From: Planctomycetota bacterium
GTDB lineage: Bacteria; Planctomycetota; UBA11346
Length of the DNA stretch: 35,706 nucleotides
Direction of reading: 5' to 3'
Assembly (NCBI GenBank): GCA_023150565.1
Contig: JAKLKR010000016.1
Coordinates: 7,429-43,134, forward strand
The position numbers and the translations under genes were made by a program. This document shows, piece by piece, positions 16,049 through 25,592 of this stretch. The notes beneath the pieces were generated by a model. The model was not told where the DNA came from. It saw only the letters and a list, made by a program, of their open reading frames with translations, and made no database searches. Position 1 is the stretch's first letter. Each line of letters starts with the position of its first letter.

Positions 16049-17173
16049 TCAGTGCTTGGCGCTGCCGGCCTTGCCGCCCTGCCCCTTGAGCTTCTTCCAG
16101 CCGGCGTCGACCTTGGCGTTGTCGCCGTACTTGCCGGCGGCGTAGTCGGCGGTCATCTGCGCCAGGCTGACGATCGGGACCTTGGGCGCGAAGCCGGCCT
16201 GGCCGAACTGGCGCATGCGCTCCTCGCAGATCTTCTGCATGGCGGCGCGGGCCGGGGTCAGGTAGTCGCGGGGGTCGAACTTCTCGGGGGTGGTGGCGAA
16301 GACCTTGCGGATCGCCGCGGTGATCGCCAGGCGGTTGTCGGTGTCGACGTTGATCTTGCGCACGCCGGCCTTGATGCCTTTCTGGATCTCCTCGACCGGC
16401 ACGCCGTAGGTCTCTTTCATCTTGCCGCCGTACTTGTTGATCTCGGCGATGAGGTCCTGGGGGACCGACGAGCTGCCGTGCATGACCAGGTGGCAGTTGG
16501 GGATCTTGGCGTGGATCTCCTGGATGCGCGAGATCTTGAGCACGTCGCCGGTGGGCTTGGTGCTGAACTTGTAGGCGCCGTGGCTGGTGCCGATGGCCAC
16601 CGCCAGGGCGTCGATGCCGGTGCGCTGGACGAAGTCGACCGCCTGGGCGGGATCGGTCAGCAGCTGGTCGAGGGTCAGCTTGCCCTCGGCGCCGTGGCCG
16701 TCCTCCTTCTCGCCTTCGCCGCTGTGCAGCGAGCCGAGGCAGCCCAGTTCGCCTTCGACGCTGACGCCGAAGGAGTGGGCGAAGTTGACCACCTCGCGGG
16801 TGACCGCGACGTTGTACTCGTAGGAGGCCGGGGTCTTGCCGTCATCCTCAAGCGAGCCGTCCATCATCACCGAGGTGAAGCCCATGCGGATGGCGCTGAT
16901 GCAGGTGTCAGGCGCATTGCCGTGGTCCTGGTGCATCACGATCGGCAGTTCGGGGTAGAGTTCGGCAGCGGCCTGCATCAGGTTGCGCAGGAAGAGGTCA
17001 TTGGTGAACTTGCGGGCGCCGCGGCTGGCCTGCACGATCACCGGCGACTGGGTGGCGCGAGCGGCCTCCATGATCGCCTGGATCTGCTCCATGTCGTTGA
17101 CGTTGAGCGCGCACACGCCGTAGTTGTTGGCGGCGGCATGGTCGAGCAGGGGACGCAGGGGGATGAGGGGCAT
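16049..17173 (-). CDS. fba: Class II fructose-bisphosphate aldolase (Calvin-cycle type, IIB)
   Basis: This 374-residue protein starts at ATG 17173, supported by GGAG 9 nt upstream; the longer frame adds 64 residues of non-homologous sequence. [11 protein letters not shown] holds Asp83 (catalytic) and His84 (zinc). VEGELG, an acidic loop ([13 protein letters not shown]), GTSHGAYKF and MHGSSSVP are class II landmarks, and KINVDTDNR is the phosphate-binding segment. The GTSHGAYKF...KPTGD arrangement and length match the type found in Calvin-cycle operons. The enzyme interconverts fructose-1,6-bisphosphate with glyceraldehyde-3-phosphate and DHAP in glycolysis/gluconeogenesis. The C-terminus has a Lys/Gly-rich tail. 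It stands alone, just downstream of the ribosomal operon. Confidence 0.96.
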   Translation of the reverse strand: MPLIPLRPLLDHAAANNYGVCALNVNDMEQIQAIMEAARATQSPVIVQASRGARKFTNDLFLRNLMQAAAELYPELPIVMHQDHGNAPDTCISAIRMGFTSVMMDGSLEDDGKTPASYEYNVAVTREVVNFAHSFGVSVEGELGCLGSLHSGEGEKEDGHGAEGKLTLDQLLTDPAQAVDFVQRTGIDALAVAIGTSHGAYKFSTKPTGDVLKISRIQEIHAKIPNCHLVMHGSSSVPQDLIAEINKYGGKMKETYGVPVEEIQKGIKAGVRKINVDTDNRLAITAAIRKVFATTPEKFDPRDYLTPARAAMQKICEERMRQFGQAGFAPKVPIVSLAQMTADYAAGKYGDNAKVDAGWKKLKGQGGKAGSAKH

Positions 17174-17211
17174 GTGGGCTCCGGTGGAGGTGGGGAGTGG
17201 AAGAGGTTGGT

Positions 17212-17293
17212 CCCCGCGCCAAGCGGGGGGTCGGTAGTTTTCCGAAGTCCGGCGCGACGGCAAGCCGCACACCCTGCAGCATGGCTGCCATGC
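17212..17293 (-). promoter_or_regulatory. Upstream region of fba with hairpin and 15-bp palindrome
   Basis: In the 207-nt gap before fba, CCCCGC/GCGGGG (17212-17217 and 17223-17228) can form a short hairpin in the 5' untranslated region. GCATGGC-T-GCCATGC at 17279-17293 is a perfect 7-bp inverted repeat of operator size. No clear -35/-10 pair is evident. Confidence 0.35.
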
Positions 17294-17325
17294 ATGCGCA
17301 GTGCGATGGACGGTGCATGAAATGC

Positions 17326-17354
17326 AGAACGGCCACCCGGAGGGCGGCCGTTCT
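17326..17354 (-). terminator. Terminator of the ribosomal operon
   Basis: AGAACGGCCACCC (17326-17338) pairs with 17342-17354 around a GGA loop, 13 bp with one mismatch. It lies 27 nt after the rplQ stop, the right place to end the operon. The T-tract is weak (TGCATTT). Confidence 0.75.
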
Positions 17355-17380
17355 GGAGTCAGCAAGTTGCAGACGAGCGG

Positions 17381-17755
17381 TCAGACCAGCTCGAAAATCG
17401 CCTTGGTGCCGTTGTCACCCAGGCGGAACCCCGCGCGCAGGATGCGGGTATAGCCGCCATTGCGGGTGGCATACTTGGGGGCGACGGTGTCGATCAGGGT
17501 CTTGACCGCAGCCTTGTCGTGCAGCGCCGACATCGCCAGACGGCGGAAGTGCAGGGCCTGGCTCGGGTCCTTGGCCGCCATCGCCTTCTTGCCGAAGGTG
17601 ATGCAGCGCTCGGCGAACCGGCGCGCCTCCTTGGCCTTGGGCAGGGTGGTGACGATCCGCCCGTGCTCGATCAGCGAGCAGACGAGGTTGCGCATGAGCG
17701 CCAGGCGGTGCTCGGAGGTACGGCCGAGCTTGCGGTGATCACAGAGGTGACGCAT
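17381..17755 (-). CDS. rplQ: 50S ribosomal protein L17
   Basis: This 124-residue protein has the L17 signature at its start (MRHLCDHRKLGRTSEHR, ALMRNLVCSLIEHGRI) and TTLPKAKEARRFAE after it. L17 binds 23S rRNA near the peptide exit tunnel on the solvent side. It is the last gene of the operon, 48 nt after rpoA, the normal alpha-operon ending. The C-terminus is compact, without the extensions seen in some phyla. Confidence 0.98.
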   Translation of the reverse strand: MRHLCDHRKLGRTSEHRLALMRNLVCSLIEHGRIVTTLPKAKEARRFAERCITFGKKAMAAKDPSQALHFRRLAMSALHDKAAVKTLIDTVAPKYATRNGGYTRILRAGFRLGDNGTKAIFELV

Positions 17756-17803
17756 GGTATCTGTCCAATCGTACGGGTCGGGGCGGGTGCGACGCGGCGG
17801 GCG

Positions 17804-18799
17804 TCAGGCCTCGGCGCCCTTGGGCACCAGGCGCATGCCGAAGGCGAGGCCGCGGTCGGCGAGCTTCTTCTTGAGCTCCTTGGCGGCGATCTTGCCCAGG
17901 TTGCGCAGGCCGGCGACCTCGGCCTCGTCCATCTGGACGAGGTCGGCGATGGTCTTGATGTTGGCCGCACGCAGGGCGTTCTCGGTGCGCACGCTCAGGT
18001 CAAGGGCGCTGATCTGCTTGGGCAGCAGGGTGCTGCGCTCGCCGTCGCCTTCGATGGCGAGGTCGGAACCGGCGCCGCCCTCGGCGTCGCGGCCGATCTC
18101 GAAGTACTTGACGAAAGGGTTGAGGTGCTTGCGCAGGATGTTGGTGGCCTCGACCAGCGCCAGTTCAGGCGAGATCGAACCATCGGTCCACACCTCGAGG
18201 TCGAGCGCCTCGAAGTCGGTGCGCTTGCCCAGGCGGGTCGGGTTGACCACGAAGGACACGCGCTGGACCGGGGAATAGATCGAGTCGATGGCGATGGTGC
18301 CGACCGGCTGGCCCTCGATGCGCTGAGCCTCGGCGGGCACGAAACCACGGCCGGAGCCGACGTCCATCTCGAGCACGAAGCGCACATCCTTGGTCAGGGT
18401 GGCGATCACCAGCTCGGGATTGATCACCTCGACATCCTGGTGGGGAGTGATGTCGGCGGCGGTGATCGCTCCGGTGGTCGACTTCTCGAGCCGGATGACC
18501 ACGTTCTCGTCGCTGTGCAGGCGCAGACGCAGGCGCTTGATGTTGAGGATGATGTTGGTGACATCCTCGAACACGCCATCCAGCGAGGTGAACTCGTTGT
18601 TGGCGCCCTGCAGCCGGATCGAGCGCACCGAGGCGCCCTGGATCGAGCTCAGCAGCACCCTGCGCAGGCTGTTGCCGATGGTGGTGGCGAAGCCGCGCTC
18701 GAAGGGCTCGGCATGGAACTTCGCATAGGTCGGCGACCCGTTGCCGTCAGTCTTCTCGACACGGGTCGGCAGCTCAAATCCACGCCAGCGGATACGCAT
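17804..18799 (-). CDS. rpoA: RNA polymerase alpha subunit
   Basis: This 331-residue protein is of standard length, with GGAGA about 10 nt before the ATG. The N-terminal dimerisation domain (to about 230) has the conserved FERGFATTIGNSLRRVLLSS. A linker containing a Gly/Asp/Glu-rich stretch follows. The C-terminal domain (about 256-331) has DLSVRTENALRAANI and the helix-hairpin-helix GLRNLGKIAAKELKKKL that contacts UP elements and activators. Alpha dimers seed core RNA polymerase assembly. It follows rpsK directly, since rpsD is absent here. Confidence 0.99.
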   Translation of the reverse strand: MRIRWRGFELPTRVEKTDGNGSPTYAKFHAEPFERGFATTIGNSLRRVLLSSIQGASVRSIRLQGANNEFTSLDGVFEDVTNIILNIKRLRLRLHSDENVVIRLEKSTTGAITAADITPHQDVEVINPELVIATLTKDVRFVLEMDVGSGRGFVPAEAQRIEGQPVGTIAIDSIYSPVQRVSFVVNPTRLGKRTDFEALDLEVWTDGSISPELALVEATNILRKHLNPFVKYFEIGRDAEGGAGSDLAIEGDGERSTLLPKQISALDLSVRTENALRAANIKTIADLVQMDEAEVAGLRNLGKIAAKELKKKLADRGLAFGMRLVPKGAEA

Positions 18800-18859
18800 G
18801 AGATCGGTCTCCGGTTTGCTCGTAGTGAATGCAGGAGGGGAAAGGGAACCAGATCAGGA

Positions 18860-19237
18860 TCAGACGCGGCGCTTCTTGCGCGGGCGGCAGCCGTTGTGCG
18901 GCAGCGGGGTCACATCGAGGATGGCCTTGACCACCACCCCTGAGTTGATCAGCGCGCGAATCGCGCTCTCGCGGCCGGCACCGGGCCCGCGCACGCGCAC
19001 CTCGGCCTCCTTGAGCCCGAGCTTGATCACCTTCTCGGTGGCCCGCTCCATCGCCAACTGGGCGGCGAAGGGCGTCGACTTGCGGCTGCCCTTGTAGCCG
19101 ATCGAGCCGGCCGATTCCCACACCGCGACTTCGCCATTGGCGTCGGTCACCGTGATGATGGTGTTGTTGAAGGTCGAATTGATGTGGAAGATGCCCGAAC
19201 GGACCGTCTTCTTGATCTTCTTCTTCGAATAAGCCAT
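18860..19237 (-). CDS. rpsK: 30S ribosomal protein S11
   Basis: This 125-residue protein has S11 hallmarks: [47 protein letters not shown] and the C-terminal [14 protein letters not shown]11 sits on the 30S platform and helps shape the E-site mRNA path. It lies 44 nt after rpsM and 60 nt before rpoA. Confidence 0.98.
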   Translation of the reverse strand: MAYSKKKIKKTVRSGIFHINSTFNNTIITVTDANGEVAVWESAGSIGYKGSRKSTPFAAQLAMERATEKVIKLGLKEAEVRVRGPGAGRESAIRALINSGVVVKAILDVTPLPHNGCRPRKKRRV

Positions 19238-19281
19238 CGCGGAGCTCGCTGGTAGGAAGGTGGTCTAGGCCGTCAGGCGCA

Positions 19282-19659
19282 TCACTTGCGCAGGATCTTC
19301 TTGTTGGCGACGGTCTTGCGCTTGCCCTTGCGGGTGCGCGAATTGGTGCGCGTACGCTGACCGCGGCAGGGCAGGCTGCGCGCATGGCGATAGCCGCGCC
19401 AGCAGCCGATCTCCTTGAAACGCGCCACGTTGGCCTGGATCTCGCGACGCAGGTTGCCTTCGATGACGAAGTTCGACTCGATGTAGGTCGCGATCCGGCC
19501 CAGCTCCTCTTCGGACAGCTGGTAGGCGCGCTTGGCGGGATCGATCTGGCATTCCTTGCAGACCACGCCAGCCCGCTTCAGACCCACGCCATAGAGGGCG
19601 GCGAGGCTGTAGGGGACCTTTTTGTTGTTCGGAATGTCGACACCGAGGATACGGGGCAT
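19282..19659 (-). CDS. rpsM: 30S ribosomal protein S13
   Basis: This 125-residue protein has AGGA about 9 nt before the ATG. It shows RILGVDIPNNKKVPYSL, YGVGLKRA, then GCWRGYRHARSLPCRGQRT, the strongly conserved S13 region, and a basic C-terminal tail (RKGKRKTVANKK). S13 lies in the 30S head, contacts bridges to the 50S (L5), and its tail reaches the P-site tRNA. Confidence 0.98.
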   Translation of the reverse strand: MPRILGVDIPNNKKVPYSLAALYGVGLKRAGVVCKECQIDPAKRAYQLSEEELGRIATYIESNFVIEGNLRREIQANVARFKEIGCWRGYRHARSLPCRGQRTRTNSRTRKGKRKTVANKKILRK

Positions 19660-19671
19660 GGTGAGGATCCT

Positions 19672-19785
19672 TCAGCCCTGACGCTGCTTGTGGTTGGGGT
19701 CGGTGCAGATAACCCGCACCTTGCCCTTGCGACGGACGATCTTGCAGTTCTCGCAACGCTTACGCACTGAGGCGAGCACTTTCAT
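19672..19785 (-). CDS. rpmJ: 50S ribosomal protein L36
   Basis: This 37-residue protein starts at [11 protein letters not shown], with AAGGA 6-7 nt upstream. It has the zinc ribbon CENC...CTDPNH (Cys-X2-Cys, Cys, His), i.e. the zinc-binding form. L36 is the smallest 50S protein and stabilises 23S rRNA near the L7/L12 stalk base. It is placed between infA and rpsM, the usual alpha-operon position. Confidence 0.97.
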   Translation of the reverse strand: MKVLASVRKRCENCKIVRRKGKVRVICTDPNHKQRQG

Positions 19786-19798
19786 GGCATTTCCTTGA

Positions 19799-20029
19799 TC
19801 AGGCCTCGCGGTACACGATGCGGCCGCGGGTGAGGTCGTAGGGCGACATCTCGATGGTGACTTTGTCGCCAGGGAGGATGCGGATGTAATGCATGCGGAT
19901 CTTGCCGGAAACGTGGGCGAGCACCTCGTGCTTCTTCCCACCGGGCATCTCCACCGCCACGATGAAGCGGGCGTTGGGGAGCTTCTCCTTGACCACCGCT
20001 TCGAGTCGGATCGCTTCTTCCTTGGCCAT
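19799..20029 (-). CDS. infA: Translation initiation factor IF-1
   Basis: This is a 76-residue protein started at [13 protein letters not shown], with AGAGG upstream inside the end of secY; an 11-residue longer frame lacks support. It is a single S1/OB domain with [53 protein letters not shown]-1 occupies the ribosomal A site during initiation and assists IF-2 and IF-3. It starts 1 nt after the secY stop, implying translational coupling. Confidence 0.98.
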   Translation of the reverse strand: MAKEEAIRLEAVVKEKLPNARFIVAVEMPGGKKHEVLAHVSGKIRMHYIRILPGDKVTIEMSPYDLTRGRIVYREA

Positions 20030-20030
20030 C

Positions 20031-21371
20031 TCAGAACCTCTTTCCGGGCTTCTTGCCGGCAACGCCGGCGCCGAGTCCCTGGTACTGGTGGGCGAGGAAG
20101 AAGGAGGACACCTTCTGCATCACATCGAGGGTCACGCCCACCACGATCAGCAGACCAGTGCCGCCCAGCAGCACGCCTGCGCCCTTGCTTCCCCCGAGCC
20201 CGCTGAGGCTGCCGAGAAGATCCGGAAGGATCGCGATCAGGGCAAGGAAGATGGCACCGACGAAGGTGATGCGCATCAGGATGGCCGAGAGATGGTCTAC
20301 CGTGTTCTTGCCGGGCTTGATGCCGCGCACGAAGAACCCGGCCTGCTTGAAGTGGTTGGACAGGTCATGCAGGTCGAAGGTGATGGAGATGTAGAAATAG
20401 GTGAAGGCGATGATCAGACCGGCAAAGACATACCGGTAACCGACTGAGCCGTAGGAGAAGAGCTGGTCGAGCCCGAGCCCGAGCCCAGGAATCTTGTCGA
20501 CAGTGGCGACGGCATATCCGACAGCGATCATCACCGGGGATGCGAAGATCACCGGGATCACATTGGCCTGATTGAGCTTGAGCGGGAGGGTGGTCTGCGC
20601 CCCGCCATAGACCCGGTTGCCCTGCACCCGGCGCTGCTGCTCGAGGTTGATGCGGCGTACCGCCTGGACGACCACCACGATGGCGGCAATGAGCCCGAGG
20701 CACACGCAGATGACCATGAGGTACGGGCCAAGTTCACTGCCAAGGCCGTGGAAGGCCTGCGGCAGGTAGGCCAGGATACCGATCATGATGATGATGGAGA
20801 CGCCATTACCGATGCCGAACCGGGTGATCTGCTCGGCGATCCACAGGATGAGCATGCTGCCCGTGGTGATAACCAGCATGCTCTGCACGATGAACAGGAA
20901 TTTGTTGTCGATCGGCACCAGCACCTGGCCCTGGTGGGTGAAGTTCGCCAGAGCGACCGCTGCGATCCCAGACTGCACCAGCGCGATCGCCAAGGTGGCG
21001 TAGCGCGTATACTGATTGATCTTGCGACGACCACCCTCGCCTTCCTTCTGCAAGGCCTTGAGCGCCGGGATGCTGAAGGTGAGCAGCTGGAGGATGATAC
21101 TCGCACTGATATATGGCGTGATGCCCAAGCCAAAGATCGAGGCATTCTGAATGGCGCCGCCATTGAACATGTCGGCATAGCGCAGGATGGCGCCGAGCGC
21201 CGAGCCATCGCCACCTTCACCGGAGACGATGCTCTTGAGGACATCAGCGTTGACGCCGGGAATCGGCACAAATACACCGATCCGGTAAACCACCACCCCG
21301 AGGAGGAAGGTGATCAGAAACCGTCGCGCGAGCTCGCGCACCGGATTCTCGCTGATGTCCTTATCTGCCAT
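20031..21371 (-). CDS. secY: Protein translocase subunit SecY
   Basis: This 446-residue protein is of standard length with about ten predicted membrane helices. Landmarks are [12 protein letters not shown] (helix 1 end), the plug-proximal [38 protein letters not shown] and [11 protein letters not shown] near the cytosolic loops that bind SecA and the ribosome. SecY forms the channel for Sec-dependent export and membrane insertion, with SecE and SecG encoded elsewhere. It lies in the usual place after rplO; adk and map, which often follow secY, are absent. No good Shine-Dalgarno is visible. Confidence 0.99.
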   Translation of the reverse strand: MADKDISENPVRELARRFLITFLLGVVVYRIGVFVPIPGVNADVLKSIVSGEGGDGSALGAILRYADMFNGGAIQNASIFGLGITPYISASIILQLLTFSIPALKALQKEGEGGRRKINQYTRYATLAIALVQSGIAAVALANFTHQGQVLVPIDNKFLFIVQSMLVITTGSMLILWIAEQITRFGIGNGVSIIIMIGILAYLPQAFHGLGSELGPYLMVICVCLGLIAAIVVVVQAVRRINLEQQRRVQGNRVYGGAQTTLPLKLNQANVIPVIFASPVMIAVGYAVATVDKIPGLGLGLDQLFSYGSVGYRYVFAGLIIAFTYFYISITFDLHDLSNHFKQAGFFVRGIKPGKNTVDHLSAILMRITFVGAIFLALIAILPDLLGSLSGLGGSKGAGVLLGGTGLLIVVGVTLDVMQKVSSFFLAHQYQGLGAGVAGKKPGKRF

Positions 21372-21395
21372 GTTGATATGCTAAAGCCAGCGGAC

Positions 21396-21866
21396 TCAGC
21401 CCGCGGCCGCCTCGCGCGGGACGAGTTCGGTCACGCTGCCGCCGGCAGCCTCGACGGCAGCCTTGGCGGTGGCGGTGATGCGGTGGACCTTGAGCGCAAC
21501 CGCGCGGCCGACGGCGGCCTTGCCATTGACGATCTTGATCAGCGCGCCTTCACGGGCGAGACCGGCTTCGACCAGGGCCTCGACCGTGATGTCCTTGCCC
21601 GCGACCCGCTCGAGGGCCTTGGCGAGATCCACCGGTGCGTAGGTGACCTTGTGGTCGAAATTGCTGAAGCCCCGCTTCGGCAGGCGCATCCAGAAGGGGA
21701 ACTGCCCGCCTTCGAACAGGGGACCGCGGTTCTTGCCGCCGGTGCGCGAGCCTTCACCCTTCTGGCCGCGACCACCGGTCTTGCCCAGGCCGCTGCCCAG
21801 GCCGCGGCAGACGCGACGGCGGCCGACACGGCCGGTGTCGGTGGAGAGAATGTCCTGAAGGCTCAC
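21396..21866 (-). CDS. rplO: 50S ribosomal protein L15
   Basis: This 156-residue protein begins with GTG at 21866 in a GTGA overlap with the rpsE stop, so it is translationally coupled. The N-terminal Gly/Arg-rich stretch ([20 protein letters not shown]) reaches into 23S rRNA, and [17 protein letters not shown] is the L15 signature. L15 is a late assembly protein of the 50S. rpmD (L30), which usually lies just before L15, is missing. Confidence 0.97.
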   Translation of the reverse strand: MSLQDILSTDTGRVGRRRVCRGLGSGLGKTGGRGQKGEGSRTGGKNRGPLFEGGQFPFWMRLPKRGFSNFDHKVTYAPVDLAKALERVAGKDITVEALVEAGLAREGALIKIVNGKAAVGRAVALKVHRITATAKAAVEAAGGSVTELVPREAAAG

Positions 21867-22447
21867 AGCTGCACTCCCCGCATCTCCTGGTACTGCTCGC
21901 GGGTGCGCAGGCGGTCCAGGGCATCGATGGTGGCGCGGATCAGGTTGACGGGATTGTGGTTGCCGTATGCCTTGGTGAGCACGTTGTGCACACCGGCCTT
22001 TTCCAGCACGGCGCGGACCGAGCGGCCCGCGATGACGCCGGTACCATCAGCCGCCGGCATCAGACGCACCTTGGCCGAGCCGAAGCGGCCTTCGACCTCA
22101 TGCGGGATGGTGCCGTTGATGATCGGGTAGGGCTTGACGTTCTTTTCGCCATCGCGCACGGCCTTGTCGATCGCGGCGGCGACTTCCTTGGCCTTGCCCT
22201 TGCCGCAGCCGACCTTGGCCTTGCCGTCGCCGAGGACGACGAAGGCGGCGAAGCTGAAGCGCTTGCCACCCTTCACCACCTTGGCGCAGCGGTTGATCTT
22301 GACCACGTCCTCGCTGTACAGCTTGGAGCGGGACTCGCGCTGGGGCGGGCCGCGGCGTTCGCCACGCCGCTCCATGCGGGTCTCTGCCCCCTGGGGGGCA
22401 TCGGTGGCGCCTTTGGCGCCGGGGGGTCCACTGCGTGGTCTGGGCAT
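21863..22447 (-). CDS. rpsE: 30S ribosomal protein S5 with N-terminal extension
   Basis: This is a 194-residue protein started at ATG 22447, preceded by GAGGA; a TTG 5 codons earlier is less likely. The dsRBD-like N domain ([33 protein letters not shown]) and C domain ([15 protein letters not shown]) are intact, as are GIPH-region equivalents ([12 protein letters not shown]). About 40 residues at the N-terminus are Arg/Pro/Gly-rich and not conserved. The DNA encoding them holds two perfect GC palindromes (22386-22399 and 22406-22420) close to the start. S5 shapes the decoding centre and mRNA entry. Confidence 0.97.
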   Translation of the reverse strand: MPRPRSGPPGAKGATDAPQGAETRMERRGERRGPPQRESRSKLYSEDVVKINRCAKVVKGGKRFSFAAFVVLGDGKAKVGCGKGKAKEVAAAIDKAVRDGEKNVKPYPIINGTIPHEVEGRFGSAKVRLMPAADGTGVIAGRSVRAVLEKAGVHNVLTKAYGNHNPVNLIRATIDALDRLRTREQYQEMRGVQL

Positions 22448-22511
22448 GGTGCTCGTCCTCAAATCCGCCTTCCGCCATCAGCGAAAGGGGGGAAGAGTGT
22501 AGGAGTAAAGG

Positions 22512-22880
22512 TCAGAATTGCAATCCCTTGGCGCGAGCACCGTCGGCGAAGGCCGACAAACGCCCGCCGTAGCGCCGACCATTGCGGTCGAACACCACCT
22601 TGGTCACACCGCCGGCGACAGCCTTGGCGGCGAGAGCCTCGCCCACCGCCTTGGCAGCATCGGCGGGCTTGAGCTCCTTGACCTGGTCGCACACCCCCTC
22701 GGTGAGGGTGCTGACGGCGAACAGGGTGCGCCCCTGGATGTCGTCGATGATCTGGCCGTAGATGTGCTTCTCGCTGCGGTAGACCGAGAGGCGCGGACGC
22801 TCGGCATCGCCGAACACGCGCTTGCGGATACGCAGCTTCTTGGTGGCGATCGCCGACCACTTGGCCTGGTTCTTGTCCAT
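22512..22880 (-). CDS. rplR: 50S ribosomal protein L18
   Basis: This 122-residue protein has RKRVFGDAERPRLSVYRSEKHIYGQIIDD, the L18 5S-rRNA-binding motif, and ends with FDRNGRRYGGRLSAFADGARAKGL. L18 with L5 anchors 5S rRNA to the central protuberance. It is followed by a 64-nt gap before rpsE, one of the longer gaps in the operon. Confidence 0.98.
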   Translation of the reverse strand: MDKNQAKWSAIATKKLRIRKRVFGDAERPRLSVYRSEKHIYGQIIDDIQGRTLFAVSTLTEGVCDQVKELKPADAAKAVGEALAAKAVAGGVTKVVFDRNGRRYGGRLSAFADGARAKGLQF

Positions 22881-22892
22881 GTGTCCTGCCCT

Positions 22893-23453
22893 TTACTTCT
22901 TGGCCCCGGCGCCGGCGCCAGCGGCCGACTTGCCAGCCTTCTTGCGCACCGCCTCGCCGACATAGCGCACACCCTTGCCCTTGTAGGGCTCCGGCTTGCG
23001 CTGGGCGCGGATGTCCGCAGCCACACGCCCGACCAGGGCCTTGTCGACCCCGCTCACATTGACGTGGGTTGGATCGGGCACCTGGATGGTGATGCCGTCG
23101 GGGATGGCCACCACCAGGGTGTTGGCGAAACCGACGTTGAGATTCAGGCTCTTGCCCTGCAGCACGGCCTTGTAGCCGACGCCGACGATCTCGAGGTTGC
23201 GGACGTAGCCCTTGCTCACGCCCTCGACCATGTTGTTAATGCGGGCGCGGGTGGTGCCGTGCATCGCACGCAGGACACGGGTGTCCTCGGCGCGCGCCAC
23301 CAGCACCTTGCCGGCCTCGACCTTGGCCGAGATGCCCTCGACCAGTTCCAGGTCGAGCGAGCCCTTGGGGCCCTTGCAGGTGATTTTGTTGCCGGAGACC
23401 GCCACCTGGACGCCCTGGGGCAGGTCGATGGGCTGCTTGCCGATTCTGCTCAT
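22893..23453 (-). CDS. rplF: 50S ribosomal protein L6
   Basis: This 186-residue protein starts MSRIGKQPIDLPQGV and has two related L6 domains; the second carries QVPDPTHVNVSGVDKALVGRVAADIRAQRKPEPYKGKGVRY. GGAGCG precedes the ATG. L6 lies near the GTPase-associated centre at the base of the L7/L12 stalk. The C-terminus has a short Ala/Gly/Lys tail. Confidence 0.98.
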   Translation of the reverse strand: MSRIGKQPIDLPQGVQVAVSGNKITCKGPKGSLDLELVEGISAKVEAGKVLVARAEDTRVLRAMHGTTRARINNMVEGVSKGYVRNLEIVGVGYKAVLQGKSLNLNVGFANTLVVAIPDGITIQVPDPTHVNVSGVDKALVGRVAADIRAQRKPEPYKGKGVRYVGEAVRKKAGKSAAGAGAGAKK

Positions 23454-23477
23454 GTCATTCGCTCCGATCCGTGCCCG

Positions 23478-23876
23478 TCACTTGACCACGCAGAGGATCT
23501 CGCCGCCCAGCTTCTGCTTGCGGCAGTCGCGGTCGGACAGGATGCCCTTGGGGGTGGAGATGATCTGGATGCCGAGGCCGCGCAGCACCGGCTTGATCTC
23601 GGCGCTGCCGGCATACTGCCGGTGGCCGGGGGTCGAGACGCGCACCAGCTCATGGATCACCGACTCGCCGGCGGTGCCGTACTTGAGTCCGATCTGGATG
23701 GTCTTGGCCGGCTTGGTGTCGACCACGTCGAAACCGGAGATGTAGCCCTCGGCCTTGAGCACCTGGCAGATGCCGGTCTTGATCGAGGAGAACGGCACAG
23801 TGACCTTCGCCTTGTTGGCGGTCAGGCCATTGCGGATGATGGTCAGCATGTCGGCGATGGGATCGGTGCAGCTCAT
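23478..23876 (-). CDS. rpsH: 30S ribosomal protein S8
   Basis: This 132-residue protein has the N-terminal TDPIADMLTIIRNGLTANKAKVTVPFSSIK and the C-terminal signature STPKGILSDRDCRKQKLGGEILCVV. S8 binds the central domain of 16S rRNA early in assembly, and in Escherichia coli it represses the spc operon. No matching S8 target structure was identified here. Confidence 0.98.
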   Translation of the reverse strand: MSCTDPIADMLTIIRNGLTANKAKVTVPFSSIKTGICQVLKAEGYISGFDVVDTKPAKTIQIGLKYGTAGESVIHELVRVSTPGHRQYAGSAEIKPVLRGLGIQIISTPKGILSDRDCRKQKLGGEILCVVK

Positions 23877-23895
23877 GGATTGCTCGCTTCGGGTA

Positions 23896-24201
23896 TCACC
23901 AGCTGGCCTTCTTCACGCCCGGCAGCACACCCTGATGGGCGAGCAGACGCAGGGCGTTGCGGCAGATGCCGAAGCGGCGCAGGTTACCACGGCTGCGGCC
24001 GGTGACCTGGCAGCGGACGCGGTAGCGGGTGGGGCTGGAATTGGTGGGCAGCAGATCGAGGGCGGCACGGGCCTCCATGCGCTCCTCGAGGGAGCACTTG
24101 AGGTCCTTGCTGCGCACGCGCAGGGCATCGCGCTGCGCCTTGTACTTGGCGCACTGCTGCTTGACGACTTCGTTGCGGTTGACGCGGGACTTCTTGGCCA
24201 T
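23896..24201 (-). CDS. rpsN: 30S ribosomal protein S14, zinc-independent long form
   Basis: This 101-residue protein has [16 protein letters not shown] at the start and [29 protein letters not shown]...GVKKASW at the end. It is the roughly 100-residue form without the paired Cys zinc ribbon of short S14. S14 is in the 30S head near helix 33-34 and the A site. Only one S14 gene is visible in the window. Confidence 0.98.
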   Translation of the reverse strand: MAKKSRVNRNEVVKQQCAKYKAQRDALRVRSKDLKCSLEERMEARAALDLLPTNSSPTRYRVRCQVTGRSRGNLRRFGICRNALRLLAHQGVLPGVKKASW

Positions 24202-24212
24202 GGCTCGCTCGC

Positions 24213-24764
24213 TTACTTCTCGCGGAAGGGCATGCGCAGCGCCTTCAGCAGATCCTTGCTGACGACGTCGTTGCTGTTGCGGATGCAGATGGTGATGTTC
24301 AGACCCTGATTGTGCTCGAGCTTGTCGAGCACGATCTCATGGAAAAGCGCCTGTTCGCGCAAACCCATGTTGTAGTTGCCCTTGCCATCGAAGCCCTTGG
24401 GCGAAAGCCCGCGGAAGTCCTTGATGCGGGGCACCGCCAGATGGATGAGCTTGTCGAGGAAGGACCACATGCGCTCGCCGCGCAGGGTGACGCGCGCGCC
24501 GAGCTTGACCCCGATGCGGGTGCGGAAGTTGGCAACCGCCTTCTTGGCCTTGGTTACCGTGGCCTTCTGGCCGGCGATCAGGCTGAGATGCTCGGACACC
24601 ACGTTCAGGATCTGACCGTCGGCCACCGCACGGCCGACGCCCATGCTCAGGCAGACCTTGTCGATGCGCGGGCCGGCCATCCGGTTGGTGATGCCATGCT
24701 GCTTGAGGATGTCAGGCAGCACTTCGGCGTAGAGCTGCTTGCTGGTCTTCTGGAGGGTGCTCAT
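24213..24764 (-). CDS. rplE: 50S ribosomal protein L5
   Basis: This 183-residue protein shows [41 protein letters not shown] and the conserved [25 protein letters not shown]5 binds 5S rRNA and forms an intersubunit bridge with S13. It is spaced 11 nt before rpsN. Confidence 0.98.
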   Translation of the reverse strand: MSTLQKTSKQLYAEVLPDILKQHGITNRMAGPRIDKVCLSMGVGRAVADGQILNVVSEHLSLIAGQKATVTKAKKAVANFRTRIGVKLGARVTLRGERMWSFLDKLIHLAVPRIKDFRGLSPKGFDGKGNYNMGLREQALFHEIVLDKLEHNQGLNITICIRNSNDVVSKDLLKALRMPFREK

Positions 24765-24790
24765 GTCGTTTCCGGCGGTCTACGCGATGT

Positions 24791-25165
24791 TTACTTGGCG
24801 GAGGCGGGGAATCGGTGCCCGCTCTTCTTCGCCACGCGCACCACCCCGTCGGCGGTGCGCTCGCGGCGCACCCGGGTGGCCTTGTTGGTGGTGGGGTCGA
24901 GCAGCGCCAGCTTGGAGATGTGGACGGGACGCATGCGGCGCACGCGACCACCCTCGACACCGGCCTGGGGGTTGGCGCGCACGTGACGGGTCTCGTACAC
25001 CGCGGCATCGCCATCGACGATGGCGCGCAGGTCGGTGGGGAAGACCTTGATCACGGTGCCGGTCTTGCCCTTGGTGGCGCCTGAGAGCACCACCACCTTG
25101 TCGCCGGTGCGGATATGGCACTTCGGCGGCTTGGCGGGCTTGGGGAGCTTGACCTTGCTGGGCAT
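24791..25165 (-). CDS. rplX: 50S ribosomal protein L24
   Basis: This 124-residue protein has its KOW motif in [27 protein letters not shown] (about residues 17-43), then [28 protein letters not shown]24 starts 50S assembly by binding the 5' end of 23S rRNA. It is about 15-20 residues longer than usual, through a Pro/Lys-rich N-terminus and a C-terminal tail. Confidence 0.97.
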   Translation of the reverse strand: MPSKVKLPKPAKPPKCHIRTGDKVVVLSGATKGKTGTVIKVFPTDLRAIVDGDAAVYETRHVRANPQAGVEGGRVRRMRPVHISKLALLDPTTNKATRVRRERTADGVVRVAKKSGHRFPASAK

Positions 25166-25187
25166 GTCTTGTCCGTTCTCTGTCCGC

Positions 25188-25556
25188 TCAGACCACTTCG
25201 GGGGCGAGCGAGACGATCTTCATGAAGTTGCGGGAGCGCAGCTCACGGGCCACAGGGCCGAAGATGCGGGTTCCGACCGGATTGTCTTCCTTGTCGAGGA
25301 GGACCACCGCGTTGTTGTCGAAACGCACGTAGCTGCCGTCCTCGCGGCGGATGGGCGCGGCGATGCGCACGATGACCGCCTTGGTGACGGCCTTCTGCTT
25401 CACCTCGCTGGTCGGGATGGCCTTCTTGATCGCCACCACGATGATGTCGCCGACCGTGGCGTAGCGGCGGTGGGAACCGCCCAGCACCTTGATGCACATC
25501 GCCTTCTTGGCGCCGCTGTTGTCGGCTACGTCGAGCCAGGTCTGCATCTGGATCAT
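25188..25556 (-). CDS. rplN: 50S ribosomal protein L14
   Basis: This 122-residue protein has [38 protein letters not shown] and [13 protein letters not shown], all diagnostic of L14. L14 lies at the subunit interface, contacts 16S helix 14, and is the docking site for RsfS. It opens the spc part, 36 nt after rpsQ. Confidence 0.98.
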   Translation of the reverse strand: MIQMQTWLDVADNSGAKKAMCIKVLGGSHRRYATVGDIIVVAIKKAIPTSEVKQKAVTKAVIVRIAAPIRREDGSYVRFDNNAVVLLDKEDNPVGTRIFGPVARELRSRNFMKIVSLAPEVV

Positions 25557-25592
25557 GGTTGGGTCCTTGCTTCGTCCTTCGGGTCCGGCGGA

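Noticed and set aside
17519..24309. Long plus-strand frames opposite the ribosomal operon
   Set aside because: They mirror rpoA, rplQ, secY and other certain genes and show no RBS or domain signal.
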